From positions 496,001 to 560,000 of the forward strand of contig NZ_WKJC01000001.1 in NCBI RefSeq assembly GCF_009674675.1: a stretch of 64,000 nucleotides of DNA, in the 5' to 3' direction. Shown here piece after piece: positions 45,701-55,431 of the stretch. This stretch comes from Kangiella sp. HZ709 (GTDB lineage Bacteria; Pseudomonadota; Gammaproteobacteria; Enterobacterales; Kangiellaceae). The position numbers and the translations under genes were made by a program. The notes beneath the pieces are model-generated. The model was not told where the DNA came from. It saw only the letters and a list, made by a program, of their open reading frames with translations, and searched no databases. Position 1 is the first letter of the stretch, and each line of letters starts with the position of its first letter.

Positions 45701-46919
45701 ACGAATGCTCCTTTAACTGGGCAAGCAACTCCTTTAACTTTGCGCTAAGGCTTGTTGCTGCTTCAGGTAAAACTTGATTCTTAACTTGATCAAGATAATT
45801 TGCCTGCGATAGCTCTAATTGAATGGTAAATATATTTTCTTCAGGCTTAGCGTAATGACGGGTAATAAAGCCGCCTTTAAAGCGAGCATTAATCACTTTT
45901 GAATAATGCCCTATGTCAAAACTTTCCAATACTTTAGTTAAGGACTCATCAACTGTTTTACCATCATTAGTACCAAAATTAAAATCAGGTAATTTGCCGT
46001 CAAAAAAGCGAGGTACTTCTTGTGCGATCGAATGAGCTTCAAACAAAATTGCATAACCGAACTTGTCTTTAGCTTTTCTAATCTGCCGCTGTAACTCTTG
46101 ATGATAGGGTTGCCAATAGGTTTCCATTCTTATTTTTATTTCTTTGACATCTGGCTGATCATCCTCTTGATACAAGGGCTCTAAATCAAAGGTTGAAGTA
46201 GGACATAACTCCGTATTATCTGCACTTTTGTATAGTGCTTTGCCACTAGAATCACGATTTAAGTCGATCAGATAGCGTGAGTAATTTGCAATAATCGAAG
46301 TTACTTCAAGTTCGTCAAGAAAACTATATAACTGAGATAAGTACCAATCAGTATCTCTACTATCTAAAGCGCTCGGCAACATCGTTTTTAATACATAATG
46401 CGGAATCAGTTGACCGTTGTGTGGAATGGAGACAATCAGTGGCGAATCATATTCTGTTAATTTGAAAACAGCTGGCTCTTCTATGGTTAATTTTAAACTG
46501 GCCCTATCAAGCGCTAGTATATCTGGTTCTAAATAAGTTGATTTAGCCTTATCAGACCAAATCACTTTATCGCTGTAATAGAAACTTATGAGCTTTTTAG
46601 CGTCTTTAACAATTAACAATGACTCTTCTTCTAATCGCTGCCAACAATCACTACCAAGATATGCCCTGAGATGAAATAAGTAATCCAGCATAAAATCAGT
46701 CAAAGTTCGATGGTATTTATTCTCTGCTCCCAGTTTTTTAACTAGAGCCATTACATTGTTATGAAATTTTTCTTTGGCAACACTTAAACTCTCATTACAA
46801 ATATAATGCCACGCTACTTTGAGATGTTCTAAGTGATGAAAGTCATCCCCTTTAAATTGCTGTTGTTCAAATTTTTCAATAAGTTGACTAATCATCATCT
46901 CTTCTTTTGCTATTTGCAT
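45690..46919 (-). CDS. hutG: N-formylglutamate amidohydrolase (HutG type) with extra N-terminal domain
   Basis: A 409-residue protein from the ATG at 46919 (AAGAAG six bases upstream; ATGs 21 and 24 bases further in are alternatives, and a TTG at 46964 is rejected because it lies in the HutC operator). The C-terminal domain, from about residue 147, is an N-formylglutamate amidohydrolase (PLIVSIPHNGQLIP, NYSRYLIDLNRD, ILFEAHSI) that releases glutamate and formate. The N-terminal 140 residues form a separate helical domain with DDFHHLEHLKVAWHYI and KYHRTLTDFMLDYLF. These resemble a stand-alone uncharacterised bacterial family of small F-x-H-x-x-H proteins. The fusion is unusual for HutG. Confidence 0.88.
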   Translation of the reverse strand: MQIAKEEMMISQLIEKFEQQQFKGDDFHHLEHLKVAWHYICNESLSVAKEKFHNNVMALVKKLGAENKYHRTLTDFMLDYLFHLRAYLGSDCWQRLEEESLLIVKDAKKLISFYYSDKVIWSDKAKSTYLEPDILALDRASLKLTIEEPAVFKLTEYDSPLIVSIPHNGQLIPHYVLKTMLPSALDSRDTDWYLSQLYSFLDELEVTSIIANYSRYLIDLNRDSSGKALYKSADNTELCPTSTFDLEPLYQEDDQPDVKEIKIRMETYWQPYHQELQRQIRKAKDKFGYAILFEAHSIAQEVPRFFDGKLPDFNFGTNDGKTVDESLTKVLESFDIGHYSKVINARFKGGFITRHYAKPEENIFTIQLELSQANYLDQVKNQVLPEAATSLSAKLKELLAQLKEHSFET

Positions 46920-46950
46920 GCGATTCTTCTTGATCTTCAGCTGTTTTTTT

Positions 46951-46966
46951 GGTTGTATATACAACC
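46951..46966. promoter_or_regulatory. HutC operator between hutG and hutC
   Basis: GGTTGTATATACAACC is a perfect 16-bp palindrome that matches the known HutC core (TTGTATATACAA). It lies 54 bases before the hutC start and 32 bases before the hutG start in the divergent spacer. A TTGTAT -35-like element for hutC lies inside it, so binding should repress both directions, including HutC itself. Confidence 0.88.
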
Positions 46967-47019
46967 CAGTTTACAGTAATTACTAGAGATATCTAGCAAG
47001 TTTAAGGTAATTAAACTAA

Positions 47020-47748
47020 ATGGCTCAAGAAGAACCCCGCTATCAGTTAGTTAAAGACTTTATTCTAAATGGCATCAACGCCAAGCAGTGGAAAGAGCAT
47101 AAACGCGTTCCATCTGAAAATGAATTGGTAGAAATGTGTAAAGTCAGCAGAATGACAGCACGACGTGCTTTGGATGAATTAACAGAAGAAGGCGTACTAT
47201 ACAGGGTTCAAGGTCGGGGAACTTTCGTTGCTCCAAAAAAATTACACTCTCCCCTTTTAGAAATCCGAAATATTGCCGAAGAAATTCAAAATCGTGGTTC
47301 TAGTTATTCCAATGAGCTAATTCTGCTGCAAAAAGAATCATGTCCAGTGCACCTCCTAAAGCACTTTTCACTTAATGAAGGTGATGAAGTGTACCACTCA
47401 ATTATGGTGCACAAAGAAGATGGAAAGCCTATCCAAATTGAGCAGCGCTATGTCAATCCAACAGCAGTGCCAGAATATTTAAAGCAAGATTATAAAAGTA
47501 TCACGCCAAATGTGTATCTTTCAAAGGTTGCTCCGTTAACCGAAGCCGAACATGAGATTCAGGCTAAAGAAGCTGATCCTTTTATGAAAGTCACTCTAAA
47601 GTTGCAAGAGTTAGAGCCGGTACTTTGCATTGATCGTATTACTTGGTCTGACACTACTCTAGTAAGTTACTGTCAGCTTTATCACCCTGCTAGCCGTTTT
47701 AGTCTGACAGGTCGCTTTAAAACCAAGCACCAATTAACCGAATTATAA
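47020..47748 (+). CDS. hutC: Histidine utilisation repressor HutC (GntR family)
   Basis: A 242-residue GntR/HutC regulator. The winged HTH has VPSENELVEMCKVSRMTARRALDELTEEG and RVQGRGTFVA (the first given only partly relevant: residues 28-56). The UTRA effector domain follows (about 90-235), with SIMVHKEDGKPIQIEQRYVN. In other bacteria HutC represses the hut genes and is released by urocanate, the product of HutH. Here hutC is the first gene of a hutC-hutU-hutH run (22- and 18-base gaps) and has a HutC-type palindrome just upstream, which implies autoregulation. Confidence 0.95.
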   Translation: MAQEEPRYQLVKDFILNGINAKQWKEHKRVPSENELVEMCKVSRMTARRALDELTEEGVLYRVQGRGTFVAPKKLHSPLLEIRNIAEEIQNRGSSYSNELILLQKESCPVHLLKHFSLNEGDEVYHSIMVHKEDGKPIQIEQRYVNPTAVPEYLKQDYKSITPNVYLSKVAPLTEAEHEIQAKEADPFMKVTLKLQELEPVLCIDRITWSDTTLVSYCQLYHPASRFSLTGRFKTKHQLTEL

Positions 47749-47770
47749 AAAACAGTTTTGAGGAAAGTTC

Positions 47771-49465
47771 ATGTCGTCTTATTCTAATGATTCTCGCTTT
47801 GATGCCAGTCGAGTTATCCATGCACCAACGGGCACTAAATTAAATGCAAAATCATGGCTCACTGAAGCGCCACTGCGTATGCTGATGAATAACTTAGATC
47901 CTGATGTGGCTGAACACCCACAAGGACTAGTAGTTTATGGTGGCATTGGCCGCGCAGCTCGCAATTGGGAGTCGTATGATAAAATTGTTGAATCTTTAAA
48001 AAACTTAAATGACGACGAAACTTTATTAGTACAGTCTGGTAAACCTGTAGGTGTATTTAAGACTCATTCGGATGCGCCAAGAGTGTTAATTGCTAATTCA
48101 AACTTGGTTCCACATTGGGGTAATTGGGAACACTTTAATGAGTTAGATCAAAAGGGCTTAATGATGTACGGTCAAATGACTGCCGGCTCATGGATTTATA
48201 TTGGTTCACAAGGCATCGTTCAAGGCACTTACGAAACGTTTGTAGAAGCTGGTCGTCAACACTTTGATGGCAATACCAAAGGCAAGTGGGTATTAACCGG
48301 CGGACTTGGTGGCATGGGCGGCGCACAACCGCTAGCGGCTACTATGGCAGGTTATTGCATGATTGCGGTTGAATGCGACGAAAGCCGTATCGACTTTAGA
48401 ATGCGTACTCGCTATGTGGATAAAAAAGCTACATCAATTGATGAAGCCATGCAAATGCTTAATCAAGCTCTAGACAATGGGGAAGCTATTTCAATTGGTT
48501 TATTAGGTAATGCCGCTGAAATTTTCCCAGAAATGCAAAAACTTGGAATTAAACCTGACTTAGTAACGGACCAAACTTCTGCCCATGACCCAGTTAATGG
48601 TTACCTACCCATCGGCTGGTCAATGGATGAGTGGCGAGACAAAGCTAAAACTGATCCGGCCCTTGTGACTAAAGCATCTAAAAAGTCCATGGCCATTCAA
48701 GTTCAAGCCATGCTCGACTTTTGGAACCAAGGAATTCCAACTGTAGACTATGGAAACAATATTCGCCAAATGGCACTCGAAGAAGGCGTCACCGATGCCT
48801 TTGATTTCCCAGGTTTTGTTCCAGCCTATATTCGCCCACTTTTCTGTCGCGGCGTTGGTCCATTTCGTTGGGCAGCACTTTCAGGCGATCCTGAAGATAT
48901 TTATAAAACCGATCAAAAAGTAAAAGAAATTATTGCGGATGATCCACACTTACATAACTGGCTCGATATGGCTAAAGAGCGTATTAGCTTTCAAGGTTTG
49001 CCAGCGCGTATTTGCTGGGTCGGTTTAGGCCTTCGACATAAACTAGGTTTGGCATTTAATGAAATGGTTCGCAATGGTGAACTTTCTGCACCCGTAGTGA
49101 TTGGTCGCGATCATCTAGACTCAGGCTCGGTTGCCAGCCCTAACCGTGAAACTGAAAGCATGATAGATGGTTCAGATGCCGTGTCAGATTGGCCATTATT
49201 GAATGCTATGTTAAATGTTGCCGGCGGCGCCACTTGGGTTTCACTGCATCATGGTGGCGGTGTTGGAATGGGATTTTCGCAGCACTCAGGTGTTGTGATT
49301 TGTTGCGATGGATCAGAAGCCGCAGATAAACGTATTGAACGAGTATTATTTAATGACCCAGCAACAGGTGTTATGCGTCACGCTGATGCAGGTTACGATA
49401 TTGCTAAAAAGTGCGCTAAAGAACAAGGCTTAAACTTGCCGATGATCGATAGCAGTAACAATTAA
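47771..49465 (+). CDS. hutU: Urocanate hydratase
   Basis: A 564-residue NAD-dependent urocanase that hydrates urocanate to 4-imidazolone-5-propionate. Family blocks are abundant: [66 protein letters not shown] (NAD binding), and [17 protein letters not shown]. The conserved cysteine region near the C-terminus ([14 protein letters not shown]) is intact. GAGGAAAG precedes the ATG. It is full length and shows no damage. Confidence 0.98.
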   Translation: MSSYSNDSRFDASRVIHAPTGTKLNAKSWLTEAPLRMLMNNLDPDVAEHPQGLVVYGGIGRAARNWESYDKIVESLKNLNDDETLLVQSGKPVGVFKTHSDAPRVLIANSNLVPHWGNWEHFNELDQKGLMMYGQMTAGSWIYIGSQGIVQGTYETFVEAGRQHFDGNTKGKWVLTGGLGGMGGAQPLAATMAGYCMIAVECDESRIDFRMRTRYVDKKATSIDEAMQMLNQALDNGEAISIGLLGNAAEIFPEMQKLGIKPDLVTDQTSAHDPVNGYLPIGWSMDEWRDKAKTDPALVTKASKKSMAIQVQAMLDFWNQGIPTVDYGNNIRQMALEEGVTDAFDFPGFVPAYIRPLFCRGVGPFRWAALSGDPEDIYKTDQKVKEIIADDPHLHNWLDMAKERISFQGLPARICWVGLGLRHKLGLAFNEMVRNGELSAPVVIGRDHLDSGSVASPNRETESMIDGSDAVSDWPLLNAMLNVAGGATWVSLHHGGGVGMGFSQHSGVVICCDGSEAADKRIERVLFNDPATGVMRHADAGYDIAKKCAKEQGLNLPMIDSSNN

Positions 49466-49483
49466 ATTATCGAGAATAAAAAC

Positions 49484-51031
49484 ATGAAAAATTTCACTTT
49501 AACTCCTGGCTCATTATCGTTAAAAGATTGCCGAGCAATTTATCAGTCAGCAGTTCGCATTGAGCTTGATAAAAGCTTTTATCCTTTAATCGATAGAGCT
49601 GCGCAAACAGTTGCAGATGTAATTAGCAATGATCAGACGGTTTATGGTATTAATACTGGCTTTGGCTTGCTGGCATCTACTCGTATTCCAAAAGAAAAGC
49701 TGGAACTATTACAAGAGTCATTAGTTCTATCGCATGCTGCTGGGATTGGCGAACTTCTGTCAGATCAAGTTGTTCGATTATTAATGGTATTAAAACTTTC
49801 AAGTTTAGCCCAGGGCCACTCTGGAGTTAAAAGAGAAACAGTAGATGCCTTAATAAGCTTAGTGAATCACGAGGTTTACCCTTGTATTCCAGAAAAAGGT
49901 TCCGTCGGAGCTTCTGGTGATCTGGCGCCGTTAGCACATATGAGCTGTACTTTAATAGGCGTTGGTAAGGTTCGTCATCAAGGCAAAATCATGACAGCAA
50001 TAGAAGGTTTAACAATTGCTGGCTTAGAGCCATTGACTCTTGCAGCTAAAGAAGGACTTGCGCTATTAAATGGAACTCAATGCTCGACAGCTTTAGCGTT
50101 AGCAGGTTTGTTCGGAGCAGAAAATAATTTTGCCTCGGCAATTGTTGCCGGAGCACTATCGGTAGACGCTGCTTTGGGTTCAACCGCACCTTTTGATGCT
50201 AGAATTCATCAAGTTCGAGGCCATAAAGGACAGCAGCAAGTTGCCCTTAATTTATTAAACCTGGTTAAGGATTCTGAAATCAATCAATCGCACCTTGGCT
50301 GCGAAAAAGTGCAGGACCCCTACTCTTTGCGTTGCCAACCACAAGTTATGGGGGCTGCATTGGATCATATGCGCTTTGCGGCATCAGTATTACTAACCGA
50401 AGCTAATGCCGTGTCCGATAACCCTTTAGTATTCCCTGATGATAATGCTGAAAAAATAGGTGACATTATTTCTGGCGGTAATTTTCATGCTGAACCAGTC
50501 GCTATGTCTGCCGATTTATTGGCCATTGTTATTTCTGAAGTCGGCGCCATTGTGGAGCGCAGAATAGCTTTATTGCTGGATAAACATTTGAGTGGTTTAC
50601 CTGCATTTTTAGTCCAAGACTCAGGGGTTAATTCTGGCTTTATGATTGCTCAAGTCACTGCAGCAGCTTTAGCCTCGGAAAATAAAACTCTAGCCCACCC
50701 TGCATCAGTGGATTCTTTGCCAACGTCTGCAAATCAAGAAGATCACGTTTCGATGGCAACCTTTGCAGCACGTCGTTTAAAAGATATGAACTATAATACC
50801 GCTGGCGTCATCGCCGTGGAATTGCTGTCCGCAGTTCAAGGCATCGACTTTAGAGCACCTTTGAAAACATCTCCTTTGTTACAGAAAGCGTACGATTTAA
50901 TTCGCTCTAAAGTACCGTATTACGAAAAAGATCGTCATTTTGGTCCAGATATTGAAGCCATCCAAAATTTAATTGCTAATGGTGAGTTTAATGACTTAGT
51001 CGTTGAGTCAGAGCTTCCTAGTTTGTCATAA
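49484..51031 (+). CDS. hutH: Histidine ammonia-lyase
   Basis: A 515-residue MIO-dependent lyase that deaminates histidine to urocanate. The self-forming MIO prosthetic group comes from Ala-Ser-Gly in [16 protein letters not shown] (about residue 143). Further motifs are [12 protein letters not shown] at the N-terminus, [18 protein letters not shown] and [11 protein letters not shown]. It follows hutU by 18 bases in the hutCUH operon. No terminator was recognised after it. Confidence 0.98.
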   Translation: MKNFTLTPGSLSLKDCRAIYQSAVRIELDKSFYPLIDRAAQTVADVISNDQTVYGINTGFGLLASTRIPKEKLELLQESLVLSHAAGIGELLSDQVVRLLMVLKLSSLAQGHSGVKRETVDALISLVNHEVYPCIPEKGSVGASGDLAPLAHMSCTLIGVGKVRHQGKIMTAIEGLTIAGLEPLTLAAKEGLALLNGTQCSTALALAGLFGAENNFASAIVAGALSVDAALGSTAPFDARIHQVRGHKGQQQVALNLLNLVKDSEINQSHLGCEKVQDPYSLRCQPQVMGAALDHMRFAASVLLTEANAVSDNPLVFPDDNAEKIGDIISGGNFHAEPVAMSADLLAIVISEVGAIVERRIALLLDKHLSGLPAFLVQDSGVNSGFMIAQVTAAALASENKTLAHPASVDSLPTSANQEDHVSMATFAARRLKDMNYNTAGVIAVELLSAVQGIDFRAPLKTSPLLQKAYDLIRSKVPYYEKDRHFGPDIEAIQNLIANGEFNDLVVESELPSLS

Positions 51032-51076
51032 TGACTCTAAGAAAATTCAAATAACTGCAATTAGAATACATAACCT

Positions 51077-51955
51077 ATGAATGCTAAAGACTGGTTTGCA
51101 TTAGGCTCTTACCATCAAATCGAGGGCCACAAAGTTTTTGTTATAGACACTTCGCCTGATAACGATAAAAGCTTACCAGTTTTATGTATTTTACATGGCT
51201 TTCCTACTTCATCTTATGATTACTGGAAAGTCTTGCCTATTTTGCAACAACACTTTCGGGTGATACTTCATGATCACCTAGGTTTTGGTTTTTCCGATAA
51301 GCCCAAAGATTATTCTTATTCATTTTTCGAACAAACGGACATCGCTCAAACGCTATGGCAAAAGCTTAATGTACACAAAGCTTATTTATTAGCACATGAT
51401 TATGGTACTAGTGTATTAACTGAAATACTCGCTCGAGATAATGCTAACGAATTTCCCGTAGCCATCGAAAAAGTTGCTGTTTGTAATGGCTCTATGCATA
51501 TTGAGTTAGCCAAGTTGCTATTAATGCAAAAACTTTTGCGCAGCCCAATAGGTTCTTTAATCGCTAAGTTTTCTTCTAAGCGATTAATGGATAAAAATTT
51601 GCGAAAGATCTTTGTCGATCCAACTCAGCTATATGATTCGGAACTCGACTCAATCTGGTTTATGGCAAATTATAATCAAGGCAAAAATGTTTTGGCAAAA
51701 ATCAGTCGCTATACTTATGAACGAAAACAATATTGGGACCGATGGATTGGCGCTCTACAACAAACACAACTACCATTAGAAATTATTTGGCCCGATGAAG
51801 ACCCTATAGCAGTGGCCAAAATGGCTACGACTATCAAGAATGAAACTCAAAACTCAAATTTAACTTGGCTAAATAACCTAGGTCATTTTCCAATGATTGA
51901 AGCGCCTGATTTATGGGCCAATACAGTGGTTGAGCGTTTATTACAACATAAATGA
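51077..51955 (+). CDS. Alpha/beta hydrolase, haloalkane dehalogenase/MEST-like
   Basis: A 292-residue alpha/beta-fold enzyme. The oxyanion block is ILHGFPTSSYDYWKVLP. The nucleophile elbow is LAHDYGTSVLTE, which has Asp rather than Ser, as in haloalkane dehalogenases, epoxide hydrolases and MEST-like proteins. The third triad residue may be an acid in IIWPDEDP, and the catalytic His is in NLGHFPMIEAPD. Substrate cannot be predicted. It lies 45 bases after hutH and may be co-transcribed, though no link to histidine metabolism is evident. Confidence 0.82.
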   Translation: MNAKDWFALGSYHQIEGHKVFVIDTSPDNDKSLPVLCILHGFPTSSYDYWKVLPILQQHFRVILHDHLGFGFSDKPKDYSYSFFEQTDIAQTLWQKLNVHKAYLLAHDYGTSVLTEILARDNANEFPVAIEKVAVCNGSMHIELAKLLLMQKLLRSPIGSLIAKFSSKRLMDKNLRKIFVDPTQLYDSELDSIWFMANYNQGKNVLAKISRYTYERKQYWDRWIGALQQTQLPLEIIWPDEDPIAVAKMATTIKNETQNSNLTWLNNLGHFPMIEAPDLWANTVVERLLQHK

Positions 51956-52067
51956 ACTAAGCTTTTTGTTGTTGTAATGCTAGTCTAAAGCACTAGGTTT
52001 TGCGCAATTAACCCTTTTCGGCTAGTCTGTCGTTACTAGGGATAAGTATTTTTTAAAGGTATTCATA

Positions 52068-53582
52068 ATGAAAAAACATATACTCCCCTTATCTATCGCT
52101 TCAGCTCTTGGGCTAAGCCTTTTTTCCACAGGAGTTGTTATGGCAAAAGATAAAGACGCTATTACTATCTATTCAAGCGCTCAACCAGGTTCAATCTCAC
52201 CGGATATTTATCGACCGGTGCCAGGTCAGCACCGTGGGTATTATAATGTTCCGGGATATGCGATGGTTAAATCCACACGTCAATACAACATCAGCAAAGG
52301 CGTTAACGCCTTAGAAGTATCCGATGTTGCTGCTTTACTTGATCCAACAACAGTTCAATTTCGTTCTGAAGATGATCAAGATGCCAGAGTGCTTGAGCAA
52401 AACTATCAATTTGATTTAGTCAGCCAACAAAAACTACTACAAAGATACCTTGGCCAAAGCATTACTGTTGAGCAATTGATTGGTGACAAAATCCACAAGA
52501 AAACTGGCGAGTTAATTAGCGCCGATGGTGGCTTAGTGATCAAAGATTCGCGCGGCGGAATCCATAGCATTAATAGCTACCACAATATTAGTTTTCCAGA
52601 GTTGCCAGGAGGCTTAAGAACTAAGCCGACCCTTGTTTGGTCTTTGTTTTCAGATAAGCCTGGTAAGCAAGACATTGAACTAAGTTATCAAACCAATGGC
52701 ATGACTTGGTGGTCAGATTATAATATTACTTATTCTGAAACTGGAAAGAATAATTGCGAAATGGACTTAGCTGGCTGGGTCAGCATTATTAATCAGTCAG
52801 GTGCTAGTTTTGAAAATACGAAATTAAAATTAATTGCTGGTGACGTAAACCGGGCGCAAGCATCACCTTCTCCAAGAGCCATGCGTCAAGTGACAATGGA
52901 AAAGATATCTGACTCAGCTGGCTTTGAAGAAAAATCATTCTTTGAATATCACCTTTATACGTTAGGTCGTCCTGCTGATTTACCCAATAACTCAACCAAA
53001 CAACTGGAATTATTTCCTGCAGTTAAAGGTATTAACTGCAAGAAAGAAATGGTTTTTGATGCCTCTAGTCAATTTTATGGTTACGGCGGTTTAAATACTG
53101 GGGAAAGTTACGGTAAAAACTCGCAAAGTGACGTGAATGTTTATTTACGCTTTAAAAATGACAAGTCTAATGGTATGGGGATACCTATGCCAGCCGGTAG
53201 AATTAGAGTTAATCAAAGGGATTCTGATGGCTCTTTGGAGTTTATTGGCGAAGACATCATTGACCATACACCGAAGAATGAAGATGTATTGATCAAAATG
53301 GGCAATGCTTTTGATATCAAAGGTGAGCGCAAGCAAACCGACTATCGTATTGATACTTCTAAAAAGACAATGTCAGAGACTTTTGAAATCACCCTTAAAA
53401 ACCATAAAGACAAGGCAGAAGAAATAGTTATCAGAGAAACGTTATATCGATGGTCGAATTGGAAAATTAGCAGTAAGTCGCATGATTTTAGCAAAGAAGA
53501 TTCTCGACATATCCACTTTAACGTCAAAGTTCCAGCTAATGACAAAATAACGGTTAAATATAAAGTCGATTACTCTTGGTGA
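52068..53582 (+). CDS. Exported DUF4139-domain protein
   Basis: A 504-residue protein with a signal peptide (LPLSIASALGLSLFSTG, cleavage near VMA-KD). Residues about 190-500 resemble the DUF4139 beta-rich domain: SYQTNGMTWWSDYNITY, LAGWVSIINQSGASFENTKL and the closing VKVPANDKITVKYKVDYSW. Function of this family is unknown. AAAGGT lies before the ATG. The last 13 bases overlap the end of the convergent CAP-lipoprotein gene. Confidence 0.8.
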   Translation: MKKHILPLSIASALGLSLFSTGVVMAKDKDAITIYSSAQPGSISPDIYRPVPGQHRGYYNVPGYAMVKSTRQYNISKGVNALEVSDVAALLDPTTVQFRSEDDQDARVLEQNYQFDLVSQQKLLQRYLGQSITVEQLIGDKIHKKTGELISADGGLVIKDSRGGIHSINSYHNISFPELPGGLRTKPTLVWSLFSDKPGKQDIELSYQTNGMTWWSDYNITYSETGKNNCEMDLAGWVSIINQSGASFENTKLKLIAGDVNRAQASPSPRAMRQVTMEKISDSAGFEEKSFFEYHLYTLGRPADLPNNSTKQLELFPAVKGINCKKEMVFDASSQFYGYGGLNTGESYGKNSQSDVNVYLRFKNDKSNGMGIPMPAGRIRVNQRDSDGSLEFIGEDIIDHTPKNEDVLIKMGNAFDIKGERKQTDYRIDTSKKTMSETFEITLKNHKDKAEEIVIRETLYRWSNWKISSKSHDFSKEDSRHIHFNVKVPANDKITVKYKVDYSW

Positions 53583-54202
53583 TTGGGCTTAGCTAAGTAA
53601 ACAACCCAATAGTCAACATGGGGACTGTGCCATTTATAATAATGGCCTACCCCAATTTCCGTTTGTTCTCTAAACATGTCATGCTCACCTAACAAATGCC
53701 TTTTGTGACCAAAGGACATTTGAAATCTAGTCCAGGCATCATCTGCAGTTTTTTCACCTCCCAAAATAGCTTCTACAGTGTTCGCCATATTTCGTCTATC
53801 TTTTACTAAATCGAAACCGGAGGCCACTAAGCGCTGATTTGGCGGACCGCCTACAAAGTGATCGATTACCCCGGCATTAGCAAGCTTTTTAGCTTGTTCT
53901 GATGCCACTTTTGATAGCAAGCTATTACATCTTATAACAGGCCTTTGTTGTCCATGAGAACTTATAATTAACTTTGCAAGTTCTTTTGATTTTTCATTTA
54001 AACCACAATTAACAAATGAGCTAGGTCTTATTATCTCAGGCTCTGCTATAGCTTCTTGCATTAATATACTTTTTACTAAGTTTTGCTTAGGTCTAGTAAA
54101 GTCTGCATGTTTGGATACTTGCGCCGACGGCGATGTTGCTTGATCTTTTATTGAGCAACTCAAAAAGAACAATAAAAGAAGCAGGCTAAGAAATGTCTTC
54201 AT
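53570..54202 (-). CDS. CAP-superfamily (SCP/PR-1-like) lipoprotein
   Basis: A 210-residue lipoprotein with signal and lipobox (LLLLLFFLSCSIK, Cys at about 16). The C-terminal 140 residues show a CAP fold: ISSHGQQRPVIRCNSLLSKVASEQAKKLANAGVIDH (only outlined), NMANTVEAILGGEKTADDAW, and GVGHYYKWHSPHVDYWVVYLAKP. The His residues and the Glu that form the CAP cavity look plausible. Bacterial members are mostly uncharacterised. Its start overlaps the end of the MscS gene by 17 bases, so it is co-transcribed with it. Confidence 0.8.
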   Translation of the reverse strand: MKTFLSLLLLLFFLSCSIKDQATSPSAQVSKHADFTRPKQNLVKSILMQEAIAEPEIIRPSSFVNCGLNEKSKELAKLIISSHGQQRPVIRCNSLLSKVASEQAKKLANAGVIDHFVGGPPNQRLVASGFDLVKDRRNMANTVEAILGGEKTADDAWTRFQMSFGHKRHLLGEHDMFREQTEIGVGHYYKWHSPHVDYWVVYLAKPNHQE

Positions 54203-55340
54203 CTATTCGCTTAATATAGAGATCTTGTTTGGCATAAGGAATTTCAATGCCCTCATCGCGGAATCTTTTATGGACAGCCAAAATCAAGTTATGTTTTACG
54301 CGCCCTCTAAACTCAGGCTTATCTATCCAAAATTGCAATTGAAAATCGACACTCGAGGCCCCAAAAGCTTTAGCACGAATTCTTGGTTCAGGATATTTTA
54401 AGACCAAATCATTTGTTGCAGCCTCTTCTTTGAGCACCGTCACGACATGATCTAAATCCGTATCATAAGCAACACCGACAGGTAGTCTTACGCGAGTTTT
54501 CTCTGATGGGCCACCACTTTCATTAACTATCTTAGCATTACCCATCACTGAATTTGGAATTGTAATTTCTATATCATCACGAGTCATTAAGCGAGTGGAA
54601 CGGATTCCTACATGCGTTACCTGGCCTCTTTCACCAGAGTCGAGAACAATATAATCGCCAATTTTATAGGGTGAATCAGCCACGATGAAAAAACCTGCAA
54701 ATAAATTGGCTAAGGTGTCTTTTGCTGCAAAACCCACAGCGATACCAACAACACCTGCTGAAGCCAGCCAAGCAGTCGGATCTTTACCCCACAGTAGTAT
54801 TAAAAAATAAGAAAACGCGCCTATCAATAAAATTTGGCTAGCGATATTTAATATCGGCAATGTTCTTTCTTCAATAAAAGAAAAACGCTTTCGATTATGG
54901 CTAATAGCTTGAAGAACAATTTTTGAACCTTTTAAAGATGAAATCATTACCGAAATCACCAATATACTCATCACCATTCTTTTGAGTAACTTCTCAGTTG
55001 TTGATTCAAAGATCAAAGCATCCACAGCCAACATCAAAGAGATAAAGAAAATAACACTAAAGACAGTTTTCGATACTATAGCAATGATCTTATCGTCAAA
55101 TTCATTGGTAGTTTTAGAGGTTACATAATTCGCAATTTTCTTAAATACCCATTGCACAATTTTTGCTATCACATAACCTGCAGCAATAACCACAATGAAT
55201 AACAACCAAGGGTATTCTTGTAATTGCTGCCAATAAGGCTGTAAAAATTCGGGTAACCAAGATTTACTATTAAGAAAAGCTTCTTCGACTTGCTTAAGTG
55301 CTTCTACGTCTGCGGGGATTGTTTTTTCTTGTTCTGCCAT
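54186..55340 (-). CDS. MscS-family mechanosensitive ion channel
   Basis: A 384-residue inner-membrane channel that releases solutes on hypo-osmotic shock. Four or five hydrophobic helices lie in the N-terminal 200 residues. The pore helix and beta domain carry the family signature GVVGIAVGFAAKDTLANLFAGFF (in outline, residues about 200-222) and PYKIGDYIVLDSGERGQVTHVG, then ITIPNSVM. The N-terminal 40 residues, before the first helix, are a longer extension than in small MscS. It is preceded on its strand by the secDF terminator. Confidence 0.92.
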   Translation of the reverse strand: MAEQEKTIPADVEALKQVEEAFLNSKSWLPEFLQPYWQQLQEYPWLLFIVVIAAGYVIAKIVQWVFKKIANYVTSKTTNEFDDKIIAIVSKTVFSVIFFISLMLAVDALIFESTTEKLLKRMVMSILVISVMISSLKGSKIVLQAISHNRKRFSFIEERTLPILNIASQILLIGAFSYFLILLWGKDPTAWLASAGVVGIAVGFAAKDTLANLFAGFFIVADSPYKIGDYIVLDSGERGQVTHVGIRSTRLMTRDDIEITIPNSVMGNAKIVNESGGPSEKTRVRLPVGVAYDTDLDHVVTVLKEEAATNDLVLKYPEPRIRAKAFGASSVDFQLQFWIDKPEFRGRVKHNLILAVHKRFRDEGIEIPYAKQDLYIKRIDEDIS

Positions 55341-55355
55341 AGTTATTATAAAATT

Positions 55356-55393
55356 AAAAAAAAGGCTTAGAGTAATTTATTCTAAGCCTTTTT
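55356..55393 (-). terminator. Terminator of the queA-tgt-yajC-secDF gene run
   Basis: AAAGGCTTAGA (55361-55371) and TCTAAGCCTTT (55381-55391) form an 11-bp stem. On the minus strand it is followed by eight T residues. It separates secF from the MscS gene. Confidence 0.88.
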
Positions 55394-55431
55394 GAATGAA
55401 TTTAATATGAAAAGATTCTCTTCGCGGAATT

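Noticed and set aside
46920-46964. TTG start for hutG within the HutC operator
   Set aside because: It would place the start codon inside the 16-bp palindrome and promoter; ATG at 46919 has a better ribosome site.
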